This document shows, in pieces, positions 43,890 through 56,398 of a stretch of DNA of 64,000 nt; the stretch's first letter is position 1, and every line of letters starts with the position of its first letter. A program made the position numbers and the translations under genes. This DNA is from Hofstenia miamia. Lineage: Eukaryota; Xenacoelomorpha; Acoela. The notes beneath the pieces are model-generated. The model was not told the DNA's origin, searched no databases, and was given only the letters and a program-made list of their open reading frames with translations. Location: contig SCFE01000054.1 of assembly GCA_004352715.1 (NCBI GenBank), positions 603,868 to 667,867 on the forward strand. The letters are read 5' to 3'.

Positions 43890-46440
43890 AATGATAGCTC
43901 CCTCTTTGTTTGTCCTAAAACCACTATATACAAAGTCAAGGAGATAATTATGGAACAATATATTGTAGAAGCAGCATTTAAATCAGCAGAGAGATTGTGT
44001 GAAAAGGAGAGTTACAAACTACAAGTGAGTTGGTTACAAGATATTGAAGAGGAATTGAGTGATCTATAGGTTTGTATATTTAATAGAGCTTAGCATTTCT
44101 AATAGAGAATTCCAATCAAAGTTTCAGCAAGAATCATTCAAAGAGGATATTGTTCTGGAGAAATATTTTGCTTCATAAAAATGTTTAAGCTGTGTAGAGA
44201 TGATGCAGAAGCAAGAGATTTATGAACTTTCCAAGTAGAGTTTAATTTTAATATAATGCATTTTGGGTGAATTGCAATTTGCTCAAAATTTACTGCAATG
44301 ATAATGATTATTACCAACTTTAGTAAACCTTCCAACTGCACTTAGGGTATCAAAGACAGCTGAGTTCTCAGCTACTAGTCTGTTTTTACATAGAAGGGAT
44401 ACACCAGCCTCAGGCATGCCAAGAATGATGATTGAGGAGGAACAATCAACAGCAGAAACTTTGAATTGTTTGGCAGTGGCAAGTTGTAGATGCCTCCTAT
44501 GACAGAAGGAATGCAATTCAATCCTTTTGAAGGAATTAGATGCTGTGTGTTTGACATGAAAATTTGAGTAATTCTGCTTAATATGAATATTAAAAAAGAA
44601 GGCAAACTGCAGTCAAAAGCTCTTTGAAAGAGAGCCAACAAGTTTATACTCTGAGAAAAGTGAAATTTTCACAGCAGAAGATAGCAAAAAACCATCATAA
44701 AAAACCATTGTAAGAAAAGAAATCAATGAAATTCAATCGATTTGAATACAAATTGTATTATATTCAATATATGTTTTAAAAATATTGTTACAATAAATTA
44801 TTTCAACAATAAACAAATTCCTACATAAGCTACACAGGTACCTGGCTGAGATAGACATTAATTAGCTATATCTTTCCTTTCCTTGGTCATGAAGTTATCC
44901 CAAACATGAGTGTGAATCCAAGAGTTTTTCTTCTTTCTAATTATTTAGTAGTTTTCATTGAATCTGTTAATTAATTACAACTGTATTGTAAATAATATGG
45001 TAATGAAAGTTCCTTTTAGATCAAAAGCAGTAGATCACAGGGCTGAAATCCAATCAAGAATTAATCAATGCCCTGTGGTGATCACCACTTCTTTTGGTAA
45101 TATCTGTGACTTATGGACTCTCTCAGTGACAGTGGTTTATGCAGAGTAGTGCAGTGGTTCCCAATGTTGCCTATCCTTAATAATTTTGATCTTGTTATGA
45201 TGCAGAATAAAGGAAAGTTTGCAACCAGATGTCATTTAATCCAGACAACAGTATTATTGTTTTTGTTGGAAATTTGTCCATTTCATTCCCAATCCATTCA
45301 AAATGTTTGTGTATCATTGTTGTATAAATCCCAAGGTATTACATCTTCTTCAATGTATATGTGCTCCCAGTTGTTGTTCTTTGTAAATACCACCTTCAAC
45401 TTTTTGTACAATTCATCCTGTTTGTTGTTTACATATGTTCTCTCTTCATTCCAGAATGTTTTCACTATTTTCTTGTCTTTTACTTTCAGCACTGGCAGAA
45501 AGATTGTACATCTGAATTGTTGGTGGTGGTTTGCACGGAAGTCATGACCTGATCTGATCTTCTGTGCCTACCATATTTGGTGCTGTAGCTAATCCTATCA
45601 TTTGTTGAACCAACAACAATTGCAGCACATAATACATTTAGTAGTAGTTGAGCAAATAGCAGCTAGGCTACTGAGTCAATACTTGCACTGATGTGCTGCC
45701 AAATGCATTGCTGTCAATATTGAAAGTTGGATATACTTGCTTAAATGTAATTTTTAAAAGGAAACTACATCCACAAATAGATAATTTCTTTAATTCAAAT
45801 GATTTCTAAGCATGTTTGATTTCATTTTTTGAAAAAATTCTACAAGTCTGATTATTTTGGATTATTAAAGCATAAGCTATGATCAAAGAAAGTCTTTCGC
45901 TTAGGGCTATTCAATTGATTGCTAATTGATAAATAACCTAGCATTTAGTAATTGATCATTTATTGATTCAGCTGCAAAGTTAGATTACTTTATCAATTAG
46001 CAGTTATTGAGGAATTTGCTCAAACTTCTATTGTGTAATATTTGTTTTGCTTGAGCCAATTTTTAGTTTTCAACACAGTTCTCAATAATGTACTCATTAT
46101 AAGTTCTAAGAGTAAACCTAAGCCATTTTTTTATGTTCTTTGAAAAACGTTTGAAAACAAATTTGTAGCTATCAATATTTGTCAAAACAATTGATTGATA
46201 TTTGATCATTGATATAGCAGGTTAATAATTGAGTGATAATTGATTGACTCTTCCCTTTAATAATTTGGTTGTCAAATTTTGATCACAGAATAATAATGTC
46301 AAGTCAACTTTTTGTTTGCTTCTTAGTACAATTGAAATGCAAAGCAATTTTTGAATATGGTTGCAAAAATATGAAATTCTATTAGTTTTCAATATAGCTT
46401 CAGATCTTTAATTTGCTAAATAATACTATAGAATGATTAT
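43890..46440. other. Intergenic, with an unassigned minus-strand coding-like block
   Basis: 45296-45530 on the minus strand reads without stops (TIFLPVLKVKDKKIVKTFWN... IEEDVIPWDLYNND) and has protein-like composition; I do not recognise it. GCAGTGGTTCCCAA near 45150 resembles a hAT terminus. A second coding-like minus block lies at about 44280-44520 (AVDCSSSIIILGMPEAGVSL). Both may belong to one unclassified transposon. No partner end found. Confidence 0.4.
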
Positions 46441-46465
46441 TTCTAAAATAATAAATTTATTTATT

Positions 46466-46568
46466 TTACTGTTGATACTTTACAATTTTAAATTGAAAAC
46501 CCTTTTCACATAAGTTTTTAATAATATCAGAATTTCGGAATAGGATTCCTGGAGTATATACACCGCCT
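46466..46568 (-). CDS. SCCPDH: SCCPDH-like gene B exon 11 (terminal)
   Basis: 103 nt after acceptor TTTTAG, encoding GGVYTPGILFRNSDIIKNL...FQFKIVKYQQ and a TAA stop. Animal SCCPDH ends GGVFTPGAAF...L...GIEFSVI. The phase required upstream is 2. AATAAA (TTTATT on the plus strand at about 46457-46466) overlaps the end of the coding region, a likely polyadenylation signal. Confidence 0.92.
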
Positions 46569-46569
46569 C

Positions 46570-48090
46570 TAAAAGCATACACGTTAATATAAAATTTATG
46601 TATTTAAAAGACTAATCATAAAATTAGGAATTAATAAACTTGACTTCATATCCAAAGTTATTGAAATGGTCCATACCCATCAAAGAGAACAAAGCAGACA
46701 GTGAACAAATATTGGATGTAGTTTTGTTGATCTGTGAACAATTAACTTATGCAAATAAAAATTTCAGGCCTGATAATAGAACAGAAAAGTGGACACAGAA
46801 CTAATTGCTTACATTTTTAGCATATACTCTGCAATAGCATGTCCCTAACCAGTGGAAAACAGAGCTCTATCCTTTGTACTCTAAAACCAGGATTTGAACT
46901 TACTAGATGTTATACAAGCACTTTCACCTACTGTCTAAAATTTTTGTCACTATTTGAGGTATGCAAAGGTTCACAGAAAATCTATTCAATTAATAATCGA
47001 TAAATGTAACTATTATTGCCGGACCTGATAAATTTTCTTTAATAAAGTGCAGAAATTAGCTATTTATTCTTTCTTTGAAATATTTAGTCGAAGAAAATCC
47101 CATGAAAGTTTTTGGCTAAGTAGAAAGCTAGTTTCTTCAAATTATGCTTGCAAAATTTTGGACTGGACCAAAATATTATTTCTGAAAGCAAGACTGGGCC
47201 GGGTTATGGCCTAAAGAATATGTCGAATAAACTGCACTTTGAATAAATACTAATAATTTTTCCTCCGTTGTAGTTGAGATGTGCAGAGTCAACATATTTG
47301 AGTGACCTAATGATTGGTAAAAGCAAGGATAGGGAAAATCCTATCAATTCTGAATGTATTCTGTGGCCTTCGCGCTGTTATCAGGCACAGGTAAAGGTTG
47401 TTAGAGGCTTCATCAATTATGAAAAAATTACAATTTTTCACGTAGTTTTTAAAAATTTCAAATTCAAGATTTCTGTGAAGGATTTTTAAAATTTTATTTG
47501 CAATTTTTAATGACTCGCCAAGCAACTAATCCGACCCAGCCAGGTTCCTATTCACTAACTAGTATAAAATATTATAAATATGCGTTATAAATATGCGACT
47601 TTTAAAAAAAATAAGCTGTAAACTTGCATCAGGTGGGTATCTAAAATAGAAGAAAACATAATTATATAGATTTCACAATTCTATCAATTTAACCAATGTT
47701 ATTATTACAGCTAACAGATCATAAAATCTTCAATTTAATGATAACTGTCCCAATGTTTACGCAATTTTGACGAAGAAAACATATTATATATTTAGTTATT
47801 TTTGATTTTTTGTGAAATTTGCATTTTGCGCGCCAATAATAAGCAGACACCAAGCTGAATCAGGCCATAGGCACTCGTTGAGGGGATAATGCTGAATGTT
47901 TGTTTCTTTTAGATGTATTAAAAACGATGCGTTCTGCAAATATAAGTTACTATGATGAAAATATGTAATTGTTACTTATTAATGTTATCAATTAAAACTA
48001 CTTGAACCAACTCAAACTGAAATTAACTGAATTATATTTAAATGTTATAATTTTATGTTTATTGAACAAGATATTCTATACGTCAGAAAA
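46570..48090. other. SCCPDH-B intron 10, possible MITE ends
   Basis: GACTGGGCCGGGTTATGGCC near 47190 and CTAATCCGACCCAGCCAGG near 47526 are short GC-rich patches that could be two ends of a hAT-like MITE of about 350 bp. The inverted match is only partial. No coding is recognised elsewhere. Confidence 0.35.
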
Positions 48091-48096
48091 CATTAC

Positions 48097-48177
48097 CTTT
48101 GTTTAAATATGTGACGCCATCGAAGTAAAGTTAAGGCACTTTCCAAAACCAGGAGAGATGTCCCCTGTATCCTGGAT
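48097..48177 (-). CDS. SCCPDH: SCCPDH-like gene B exon 10, one base short
   Basis: 81 nt between acceptor TTTTTTAG and donor CAAAG|GTAATG. The start reads PGYRG in the phase left by exon 9. The remainder reads TSLLVLESALTLL only in a different frame, and that second frame is the one needed to enter exon 11. Family sequence is of the type GYxATxxxxxxAAxxLL. One base is therefore missing next to the GGGG run near 48160. Without it translation stops within the exon. Confidence 0.85.
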
Positions 48178-48320
48178 CTAAAAAACGACATTTTTACATT
48201 TATATTACACTACTTCAAAATATAAAAGTTGTGAACTTCTTTCTTATATGCAAGTTTGAAAGCTGCGTAAAAAATCTGTTGACAATTAATGTACTGTATC
48301 AAATTAAAGAATAAATATAC

Positions 48321-48429
48321 CAGGCATTGAAACACATGCGACAATGTTGCTGGTAGCCTTTTCCTTTTTTGATGAAGGCTCTGTGTATCCAACACCCTCG
48401 AAAGTAATAGTAGTGCTGGTTGTATTGAT
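48321..48429 (-). CDS. SCCPDH: SCCPDH-like gene B exon 9
   Basis: 109 nt, phase 0 to 1, encoding INTTSTTITFEGVGYTEPSS...SNIVACVSMPG. It aligns with the family segment ASFTxTFFGxGYSxG...ICTQVKGPE. Acceptor TTTTTAG, donor CCTG|GTATAT. The intron to exon 10 is 143 nt. Confidence 0.9.
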
Positions 48430-49119
48430 CTAAAAACAGTAGTATATTAAAAAGCAAAATGAAACTAACAAATTTGAATGCTTCGAAAAGGTAAATATCT
48501 GTAGATGATGGCCTAAAAGTCCTTCATTATTTTATAAAGTACAAAATTTTCACCCAATAGCACAGTACTCAATTACTTATACAGTTGGTATAATCTACTT
48601 AGATAGCATTTTTAAATCAGCCCAGCCTATATTCAACAGCTACTACTAAAATTTAAAAAATACAAATTCATAATTTTACTTATAGAAAAGCAGTAAATTC
48701 CATCAAAATTCAAACCACATTGTCTTATAGTATCAATTTAGGAAATAATGAAAATATGGTAGGAAACAACAATATTTAGCTAGTAATTCTCTCTAATGTT
48801 GCCTATAAAAATACCCCATGGAATCCAAACAATTCTATTTGAAATTTCAAGCAGAACTACCAAAATCAAGTAAAAATCTTGAATTAAACCATTGAAGTCA
48901 GTGCTCACAATAACCAAGTTTCAAACATGGAATAGTATGTGAAATCGGATTCTTGCGCAATTAAAGATTATGTTGGGCATATCCTTTTGTATAAGAGTAG
49001 TTATAGCAGCTTACGATGGATGAAGAAAGTTCGTAGATCATTTATACTCTGTCGTTGCTATAATATAATTTTAACAGTATTGTTAATCAAACATGTTACA
49101 TAGGTATTATTATTCTCAG

Positions 49120-50170
49120 AAACGTTCAACGTCATACAGGTACACTTGTGAAAGGGAAACCAAAGGGTAGTGCGCCCAAATCGTCCCAGGAAGCAAGTTA
49201 TTAGTACTGCCAATGTCTTAGATTGCCGTCAGTTTACAGAGTCTCAGACCTACAGTAAACGTAAGCATTAGGGTAGATGAAGTTACTACCATATGTACCT
49301 TATGCACATGGAGGTGGTAAAAGTCGTAAAGCTGTGTGTTCAGTTTGTATTCGGCGTCTTCGAGTTATGGAAATTCTGTTAGCAAGATTGTAGCTGGTTC
49401 CTGAGCTGAGTGCATTTCATGGCAATCATGTCAGGGGCCACTCTTTCTTCTGGTCTTTACCATAGTTCAAGGTTTACTATTTGGTGTGCCAGTGAGGCTT
49501 CCGCATACATTCAGTCAGTTACCACCGTTAGCAGCCTTGGATGGTCAAATTGGGAGAAGCACAACCCTCTCAACTGAGGTCCAGCCTTCTGTTTCATTCT
49601 GCTGATCAGACTCAACACAGATCAGCGCTTTGTCTGCCAGGGCTCTCACAGATAAGACGAATAGTATTGCAATTTTCCAAGGATAAGAACATGTTCGTGG
49701 TTTGAATCACAGTTCAATCTGTCAAATGGTACAGAAGCCCTAACCAGTGAAATTGTGCGAGGATAATAGCTGTGACTGATCAGTGACTTCACCTTTTTCA
49801 GGCACTTCAAAAAAAATTTAACAGACTTCTGATTATGTGATCAATGTTAAGACACATGTAGTAATCCTGGCTTAGGATTTCCTCTCAGGAAGGAGATAAC
49901 TAGTTGAAGTCAATGGTAACAAATCAGATGTAAAATGACTGATGTGCCATTGTATACGGTTCTACCATCAAACTGACGATGATGTATATATATTCAGGAA
50001 TGCACTTATCTTGCCAGAGTTTTGATTGGCAATGATTGTACCGAGTTCAAGGAAATGAAGTACTGATGCAAGCTGAACAACAATGTAGGCATGGATGAAA
50101 TTGAAACTGCAAACGTTGTTGTCACTCAAAGGTTCATCCTTCAGCAACTTGATCAATAAACTACAACATT
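49120..50170. other. GC-richer block in SCCPDH-B intron 8, unclassified
   Basis: Base composition is clearly less AT-rich than both flanks and few long homopolymers occur, as in an old coding or mobile sequence. Six-frame reading gives many stops and no motif I recognise. Confidence 0.4.
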
Positions 50171-50370
50171 ATCCTTGAATCTACTGAGACCTACATTCTC
50201 AGTACATTACTACCCAAGACAAAAAAATTGAAAATTTTGAAAAGTTCTCGGGAATTTCTTTAATTTTTCTTCAAAAAAATTGTAAAAATGGGGCAAGGGA
50301 TTGTCAAGAAATTCCAAGAATCTTGAAGGAATTTTCGCAGCATACTAAAAGAAATTTCCTGAATAAAGGA

Positions 50371-50651
50371 ACAAAAATGCAGGCCAATTTAGAGAAATCG
50401 CTAAAAATGCTTTTTTCTATGGCTTCTCAAGTAAATAGGTGAATAAAATTTTGCAAAAATTTTCTTTAAAGAAAGGCAGCACTACAATGGCATATTGCTT
50501 CACGATGCAGAAAGATTTCGTCACGGTATACAAATGCAGGCCAATTTAGAAAAATTGCAAAAAATATTTTTATGCCATGTATTAAAATAGCACTCGAAAT
50601 CAATTTCCGTACGCCATCACGCGACAGAAACAAGAAATATTTCGTTTAATG
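50371..50651. mobile_element. Diverged copy of the intron-1 MITE family
   Basis: Shares ATGCAGGCCAATTTAGA, TTTAAAGAAAGG, CTACAATG, TTTCGTCACGGTAT, TACGCCATC(A/G) and the GAAATATTTCGT end with 17975-18398. The left terminus is degraded. It lies in intron 8 of gene B. Confidence 0.75.
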
Positions 50652-51371
50652 TTTATAATGTAACCACAATTTTGAAATCTTATTTTGTAGCAGCCCAAAT
50701 ATTGAAATAACTTTATAGTTTACTATTTATTAATTGATGATGCATTCTGAATTATTATGGTTTTTATGAATAATTTATCTTCAATTTTCTTTGTATTTAC
50801 ACATAATAATTTTAAAAAAATTAAAAATTAAAGAAAAATGAATTTGCAATTTTTCTATTTCAATAATTAAAAAGAAATGATATATTTTACATATATACCA
50901 GTATCAATAACCCCTAGTGCTATGTGACCTTTAATACTGACCATACATGTGAGTTATATTTTAGAGATTATTGCAGTATTTAACAATTGCACAATTTGTA
51001 ATAATTTGGTAATTTTTAACTTAATCTATGTATAGAAAATGCTTAATGCAATTCCTCAAAGTTCTGTGGAAGCTAATGATTTGTATTTTGGTAAGAAATG
51101 TATCATTTGAAAAATGTATTCAGAATTTTGGCATTGTGGTGTCAATGCCAGCATGAGAATTGTAAAATTTTATGGAAACAGTTTTTATTTCTTGAACTCC
51201 ATAAGTGATAATGACTTCAATAATGCATGAAGTAGAGACCTAAATTTGAATTACAAATGGAAGTAAGATATTTAAGGAATTGGTTCATGGCAGAGAAAAT
51301 AATGTCAAATAATATTAACAAAGCAATTGTACTAGTTACTTTTGAATAAAATTCTTTAAAACTGAACTTAC

Positions 51372-51428
51372 TTGTGATCTAGTGGGTCCTTTCTTACTAA
51401 TATATCCAAAAGTAATAAGTGGGTGAAA
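51372..51428 (-). CDS. SCCPDH: SCCPDH-like gene B exon 8 (57-nt microexon-like)
   Basis: 19 codons, phase 0 at both ends: FHPLITFGYISKKGPTRSQ. This corresponds to FPWFFSFGYFSKQGPTQKQ in the human protein. Acceptor TTTAG, donor CACAA|GTAAGT. Its position in frame directly after exon 7 supports the GC donor there. Confidence 0.9.
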
Positions 51429-52495
51429 CTAAATTGAATATATTATGTATACAAATTAGTAAGTGCATTCATTGAAATATATGAAATTTACTAGCTTTGC
51501 CAATAAATTCAAATAATTTAAGTCATTTTTATATTAAATTATATATTAATTTTTATATTAACTTACACAATATAAATATATTTTTGCTTACCTGTAATAT
51601 TTGAATTTGTTATAATAATTATTCAATAAAAAACATAAGTTCAAAATTTTTGATCTCTTAAACTGTTTTTTACAAATATTTATAAAAAATTCAAATGGTC
51701 AAATGCATAAAAATATGTTGACATTTTTTAAAGATTTGGGAGTATAACCACTTCAAATAAAACACAATATTGTACTGGTTGCAAGCAATGAATATTTAGA
51801 TACATTTGGATTTAATGCATATAAGTGGAAATTGCAAGGTCTCTTTTGGTTTCATAACATATTTGAGGGGGAAAATAACATCATGTTAAAAAAATAGTCA
51901 ATTTTATCAACTGATCACCAGTCTCAACCCAATTAGACCTATTAGACTTTCTTAAAAATACTACCATTGCAATCCACTGCCGCCAAACGTGATTGAACAA
52001 ACTTTTAGCCCTGACCGCAAGAGATATAGTAATATAAAAGAACAGACATGTAGAAACAAATAGAACATAAGATGGACAATAATAGGGAATTAGTAGTGTT
52101 GTGAAAACAAGTGTGCCCCCTAAGATTAGAGTCACACCATGTGCCAATTTGTAAGTGCGAGAAGAATAACAGAAACTAGTGAGTAATATTTGTTGAGAAT
52201 CACACCAGCAAAGTTGTGAGCATCAAGTGGATATTGATAGATTTAGGGCAAAACTGATTTAAGTGCTTCAAAACAAAAAAGTGAACAAAAAATAAATTAA
52301 ATTTCATGACCTAGAAACACTATTTGACTGAAAGTCAAGTTAAATTAAAGCAATCTACCAATAACTGCAAGCATTGAATTAAAAAAAATTACATTTATAA
52401 TGAAAGGAATAAACAAATATCATTAAAAACTATAGAATTATTGAGAATTTGACTTTTAAAAAAATTTTGCATAATATACATTATATAAAATTTGC

Positions 52496-52615
52496 CTTTT
52501 CTAATAAATATCTTCCAAGGGAATTCTTTGAAAATCTGTGCAAAATCCAATCAAAAAGTAAATAGCGTATGACATTTGTTGAACCACCAATGCAAATGTT
52601 TGTTGAAAATCTAAT
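52496..52615 (-). CDS. SCCPDH: SCCPDH-like gene B exon 7, GC splice donor
   Basis: 120 nt, phase 0: IRFSTNICIGGSTNVIRYLL ... GRYLLEK, parallel to gene A exon 7. The donor is AAAAG|GCAAAT; no GT is available at this point, and reading on gives a stop shortly after. Confidence 0.9.
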
Positions 52616-52661
52616 CTAATGAAGTAAAATATAAGTGAATTATTATAGTTTAATAACAAAC

Positions 52662-52779
52662 TGGAATGGAATTCAAGTGGATTTGGTTCCATCTTTGTGA
52701 CCTTTTGACAATAGAGGAATCTGCAGCAGAATATGGGACGTAATGAGAGTTGTCAGAGTCCCTCCAGAAATACTTTCCC
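52662..52779 (-). CDS. SCCPDH: SCCPDH-like gene B exon 6
   Basis: 118 nt, phase 2 to 0, encoding KYFWRDSDNSHYVPYSAADS then SIVKRSQRW. Acceptor TTTTTCAG, donor CCA|GTTTGT. The intron to exon 7 is only 46 nt. Confidence 0.9.
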
Positions 52780-52894
52780 CTGAAAAATAATCATGTTTAA
52801 CCATGTTAATGAATTTTAATGTAATACCAAAATTTATAACAATTTTATGTCAAAAGGATTACAGAGATATTGAGGCTTAGGAAAATATCAATAT

Positions 52895-52898
52895 ATAA

Positions 52899-52936
<38 letters not shown>

Positions 52937-53098
52937 TCCATAAATTACGGCATGTTCAGAAATTTGATGCCACACTATTTTGATGACGCCTTTAAATCTA
53001 AAAAAATTTTTGAAACATATTAAACATCGCCATTTACAATTGGAAATGTGAGAATTAATTAGAATTCATGCTTAGTTTTTCAAATATAAATTGCGTGC

Positions 53099-53141
<43 letters not shown>
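52895..53141. repeat. Two (TA)n runs in SCCPDH-B intron 5
   Basis: TA repeats at about 52904-52930 and 53104-53142 with about 170 bp of unassigned sequence between. Confidence 0.85.
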
Positions 53142-53147
<6 letters not shown>

Positions 53148-53232
53148 GATTTGTTTGAATGTAAATTCTATTGAGATTAAAAATGAACTATTAAATATTT
53201 AAAATATTATTTAAATATTAAAATTTCCGTAC

Positions 53233-53407
53233 CTTTTAGGAATTTCTGGCCCACAATAGTTCATATTTGGAAGATTTTTTCTCAATTTTGAAAGTTGTTT
53301 ACTGCTGGCTAAGCTCCATACTGTTGACTGATAGGTTGGGTAGTTGAGTTTATATCCTTCTTTTCCTGCACAAACTTTTATAAAGCATTCACATGAGATG
53401 AGAGTAC
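53233..53407 (-). CDS. SCCPDH: SCCPDH-like gene B exon 5
   Basis: 175 nt, phase 1 to 2, encoding GTLISCECFIKVCAGKEGYK...YPTYQSTVWSLAS...CGPEIPKR. It is one codon longer than gene A exon 5 (an extra residue near CAGKEG). Acceptor TTTTTTAG, donor AAAAG|GTACGG. Confidence 0.92.
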
Positions 53408-53409
53408 CT

Positions 53410-54840
53410 AAAAAAGTATGGAGAAACCATGATGTTTCAGTTTATTGGGAATCCCGCATACATGAAAAATTAAACTCACTTCTTAGAGATTGAAATTGTC
53501 ATTTCAATTTCAGATAACACACAATCTTGTCTTTGGTTGTGATCTTGTTGCAATGATGAAAAATGATACATCTAATTTATGCTCACAGCCAAAATCAAAT
53601 CTATATTCCCAAAACGTTCTATCCTCTGAAAAGATAATGAGTGATCCATTCAAATCCCCACTAAGCTGAATGTTTCAAGAATATTTCCAAGCTTCCTGGC
53701 TGCATTTTTCATTGTTGTGTTGTTACTGCCAATTTTTGGAATTTTTACGTATAGACTTAAGTAAACTTAATAAAATATATTTTCCCATTAGTAGTTGGAA
53801 AACTTTATTTAGCAAATTTTTTAGAAATTGGAAACTTGCTGACAACCATGACAACATCTTTTAAATGGAAACTTTCTAGTGAACTAACACTAAGATTTTA
53901 ATTATTATTGAGTAAGTAAATATATTTCTTAAAGAAAATTAGAAATTTCTAAAACAAATTATATTAGTGATTGGTGTATTTGAAAATTAAGTCAGTCAAA
54001 TTATAACCAAATTTCCATTTATAAAGAATTCCTTGTGTTTTGAAAAATATTTATTCAGTTAATCATGTTGTTAAAGAGAATGTAAACAAAACCATTAAAT
54101 TTTCTTAAAAAACTTCAAAATCATCTTCATCTGTAAATTAAGCTGGAGTTGGAAAATTATCATTTTAATTAATTAAATTTCGTGTCACACTAAATCCTTA
54201 GCATATATATATATATATATTGACTATAACGATTGTCATTCAGATGTCAAACCTTAACTCCACCGAGTGTACTACCAGACTACTTGCAAGAGCCAATGGC
54301 CATTTCTGGTATGAACTAATGCTGACTTGTTTTGAGTCTCATAAGTACCGCGAAAGTCAAAGCAATAGCTGCGGCAATTAGAGTTTTTTCAATTTTTGTT
54401 TCACCAAAAGTTAGTAGTAACAATGCTTTCTTCTGCTGGACCCTAAGTCCACTAAAACTAATTGACACAACAATCTCGCTTTAGCTGAGGTATTTTTTCA
54501 AAAAGCCACGTGCTTCTTGAGATGCAATCAAGTTTCTTGAGCCAGGAATCATCCCCAGAGCTCCATCTTCCACTTACAGCATATTAGCAAAACTTTTATT
54601 TTCTTTTGTCACTATGCGGTGTTCCAAACACATGGTACCATGGGCGTCAATCCTGGGGGATAATTCCTCCTCCCCCCCCCCCGAACCCCAATTTGAAATT
54701 TTTACAAAATTGGGCTTTTTCAATTAAAAAATAAATATCTTAGCAATTTTTTAATAATAAATTAAAAAATAAAATGAAATGCAAATTGCAAATTTAGCAT
54801 CTATCCAAGAGTAACTGGGTATAGTTGTCCCCATTTGGAG
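53410..54840. other. SCCPDH-B intron 4, left part
   Basis: No coding recognised. A (TA)n run is at about 54204-54221. At about 54640-54690 ATGGGCGTCAATCCTGGGGG with a C run resembles a hAT-like terminus; the opposite end was not found. Confidence 0.4.
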
Positions 54841-54844
54841 AACA

Positions 54845-55430
54845 CTGCACTGTTCCTCATTGCAAGAGTGGCTACAAGTTAAATTCTAATAAAAATGTGT
54901 CCAATTTTCATTTGCTAAAGAGAATGAATTAGGGAACAAGTGGATCTCTGCCATATCTCGTGTTAATTTATAGTCAAAGATCATTCATTTGTCTGTGAAA
55001 AGCATTTCGAGAAGAAATTCATAAAGCAATTCTCGGTAAGGAAGCGATTAATTTATAAATCTGATTACTTTGGCACTCAAAAATGGCAGGATTTACTAGC
55101 TAAGTTACCAATCATTGAAATAGCATTTAACAGTTCACATGAACTAACTTCGGATGAAGAAGATATGTCAGAGTATGTTTCTGGGTACATTTAAAATAAG
55201 TTGCCTGTTTGTTCTGAATGTTAGTCTCTTAATAAGGAAGATCAAGAACAACATCATCGGACTATTTAAACTCGTTGAATAGAGGCGGGCTAACGTTTCC
55301 TTCAAATTATTTTTCACAAACTAATCTGATTTATTTTTGATATACTTTTGTCTTACATGGAGTCAATATTGAATTTGAAATGATGTGTTATTCTATCACA
55401 GAACTTAGTTAAAACATTGAAGGCTAAGAA
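54845..55430 (+). pseudogene. P-element-type transposase remnant (THAP domain plus C-terminal part)
   Basis: A THAP zinc finger can be read in three short frames: CTVPHCKSGYK...VSNFHLLKR (near 54850), NKWISAISRVNL, then DHSFVCEKHFEKKF. The order C-C...FH.P...W...I.R...C-x2-HF is the C2CH pattern. It is followed after a short link by DEEDMSEYVSGYI, CSEC and RGGLTFPSNYF in broken frames, which resemble the C-terminal region of P transposases. The GTP-binding and catalytic middle is absent, so this is an internally deleted dead copy. Confidence 0.6.
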
Positions 55431-56244
55431 GGAATTTTCAAGTTTTGCTTTCTGCAGAGAACATAATTGCCACTCGGAAAACACTATTTTTAGAACTGTT
55501 ATTAACATCTTTTTAAACAATTTATGAAAATATTGAATGTATTGTACGTGCTTTAAAACATTTTAAAAATAGTTAGGTTTGTAAGATTGTGCTTGTAGAA
55601 TAATACACAAATCACATATTTAGCAAAGTTTTATAAAAGAATTGAATAGTCATTATATTTAGGTTTCGCCTCGTAACTTTGCATTATGCGTGTATTTAGT
55701 AGGCTCTGATTAAAATAAGAAAGACAATCACACTTTCAATGCTAATTGTCTGACAAGTAAACTCTGTGAATGATTATGGTTTAAGTTTGCAAACATAGCT
55801 GGTGTGATTTTAGCAGTACAAATATTTTGTCAAAAACTAACACGTTGTGGCTCATGTGATTTTTTTCTAAAATGCTACAACCTGTAGTAAAAAAATATTA
55901 CTTTTATAATCTAGAAAAATTGCAGTTACTACGAAAGAAAAACTTCCTTGTATAATTTGGGAAAAGATTCTTTTCGTCCCAGTTCATAGTTGGTATTGGT
56001 TAACTGTTTTGGAAATGGATATGATGCTTTTTTGCATCTGTATATATAGCTGATCACTTAACATTTGCCGTGTTTCGTAGAGTGAATTACAATTGGCAGC
56101 TATCATAGCATTTCCATAATTATAATCCCTAAATATAATTCTTAGAGCATGCGTTTGAATGGTTTCTAACTTCTTGCTTTGTTTTAATGTAATGCTGTTG
56201 TGACATACATAAAAAGCATGTTCAAGTGATGATCTTATAAGAGT

Positions 56245-56366
56245 TATATATATATATATATATATNNNNNNNNNNNNNNNNNNNNNNNNNNNNNNNNNNN
56301 NNNNNNNNNNNNNNNNNNNNNNNNNNNNNNNNNNNNNNNNNNNNNNNNNNNNNNNNNNNNNNNNNN

Positions 56367-56397
<31 letters not shown>
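56245..56397. repeat. (TA)n with 101-N gap inside a LINE
   Basis: TA runs on both sides of N 56266-56366. It sits within the RT C-terminal coding of the LINE and is therefore a later expansion or insertion. Confidence 0.9.
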
Positions 56398-56398
<1 letters not shown>

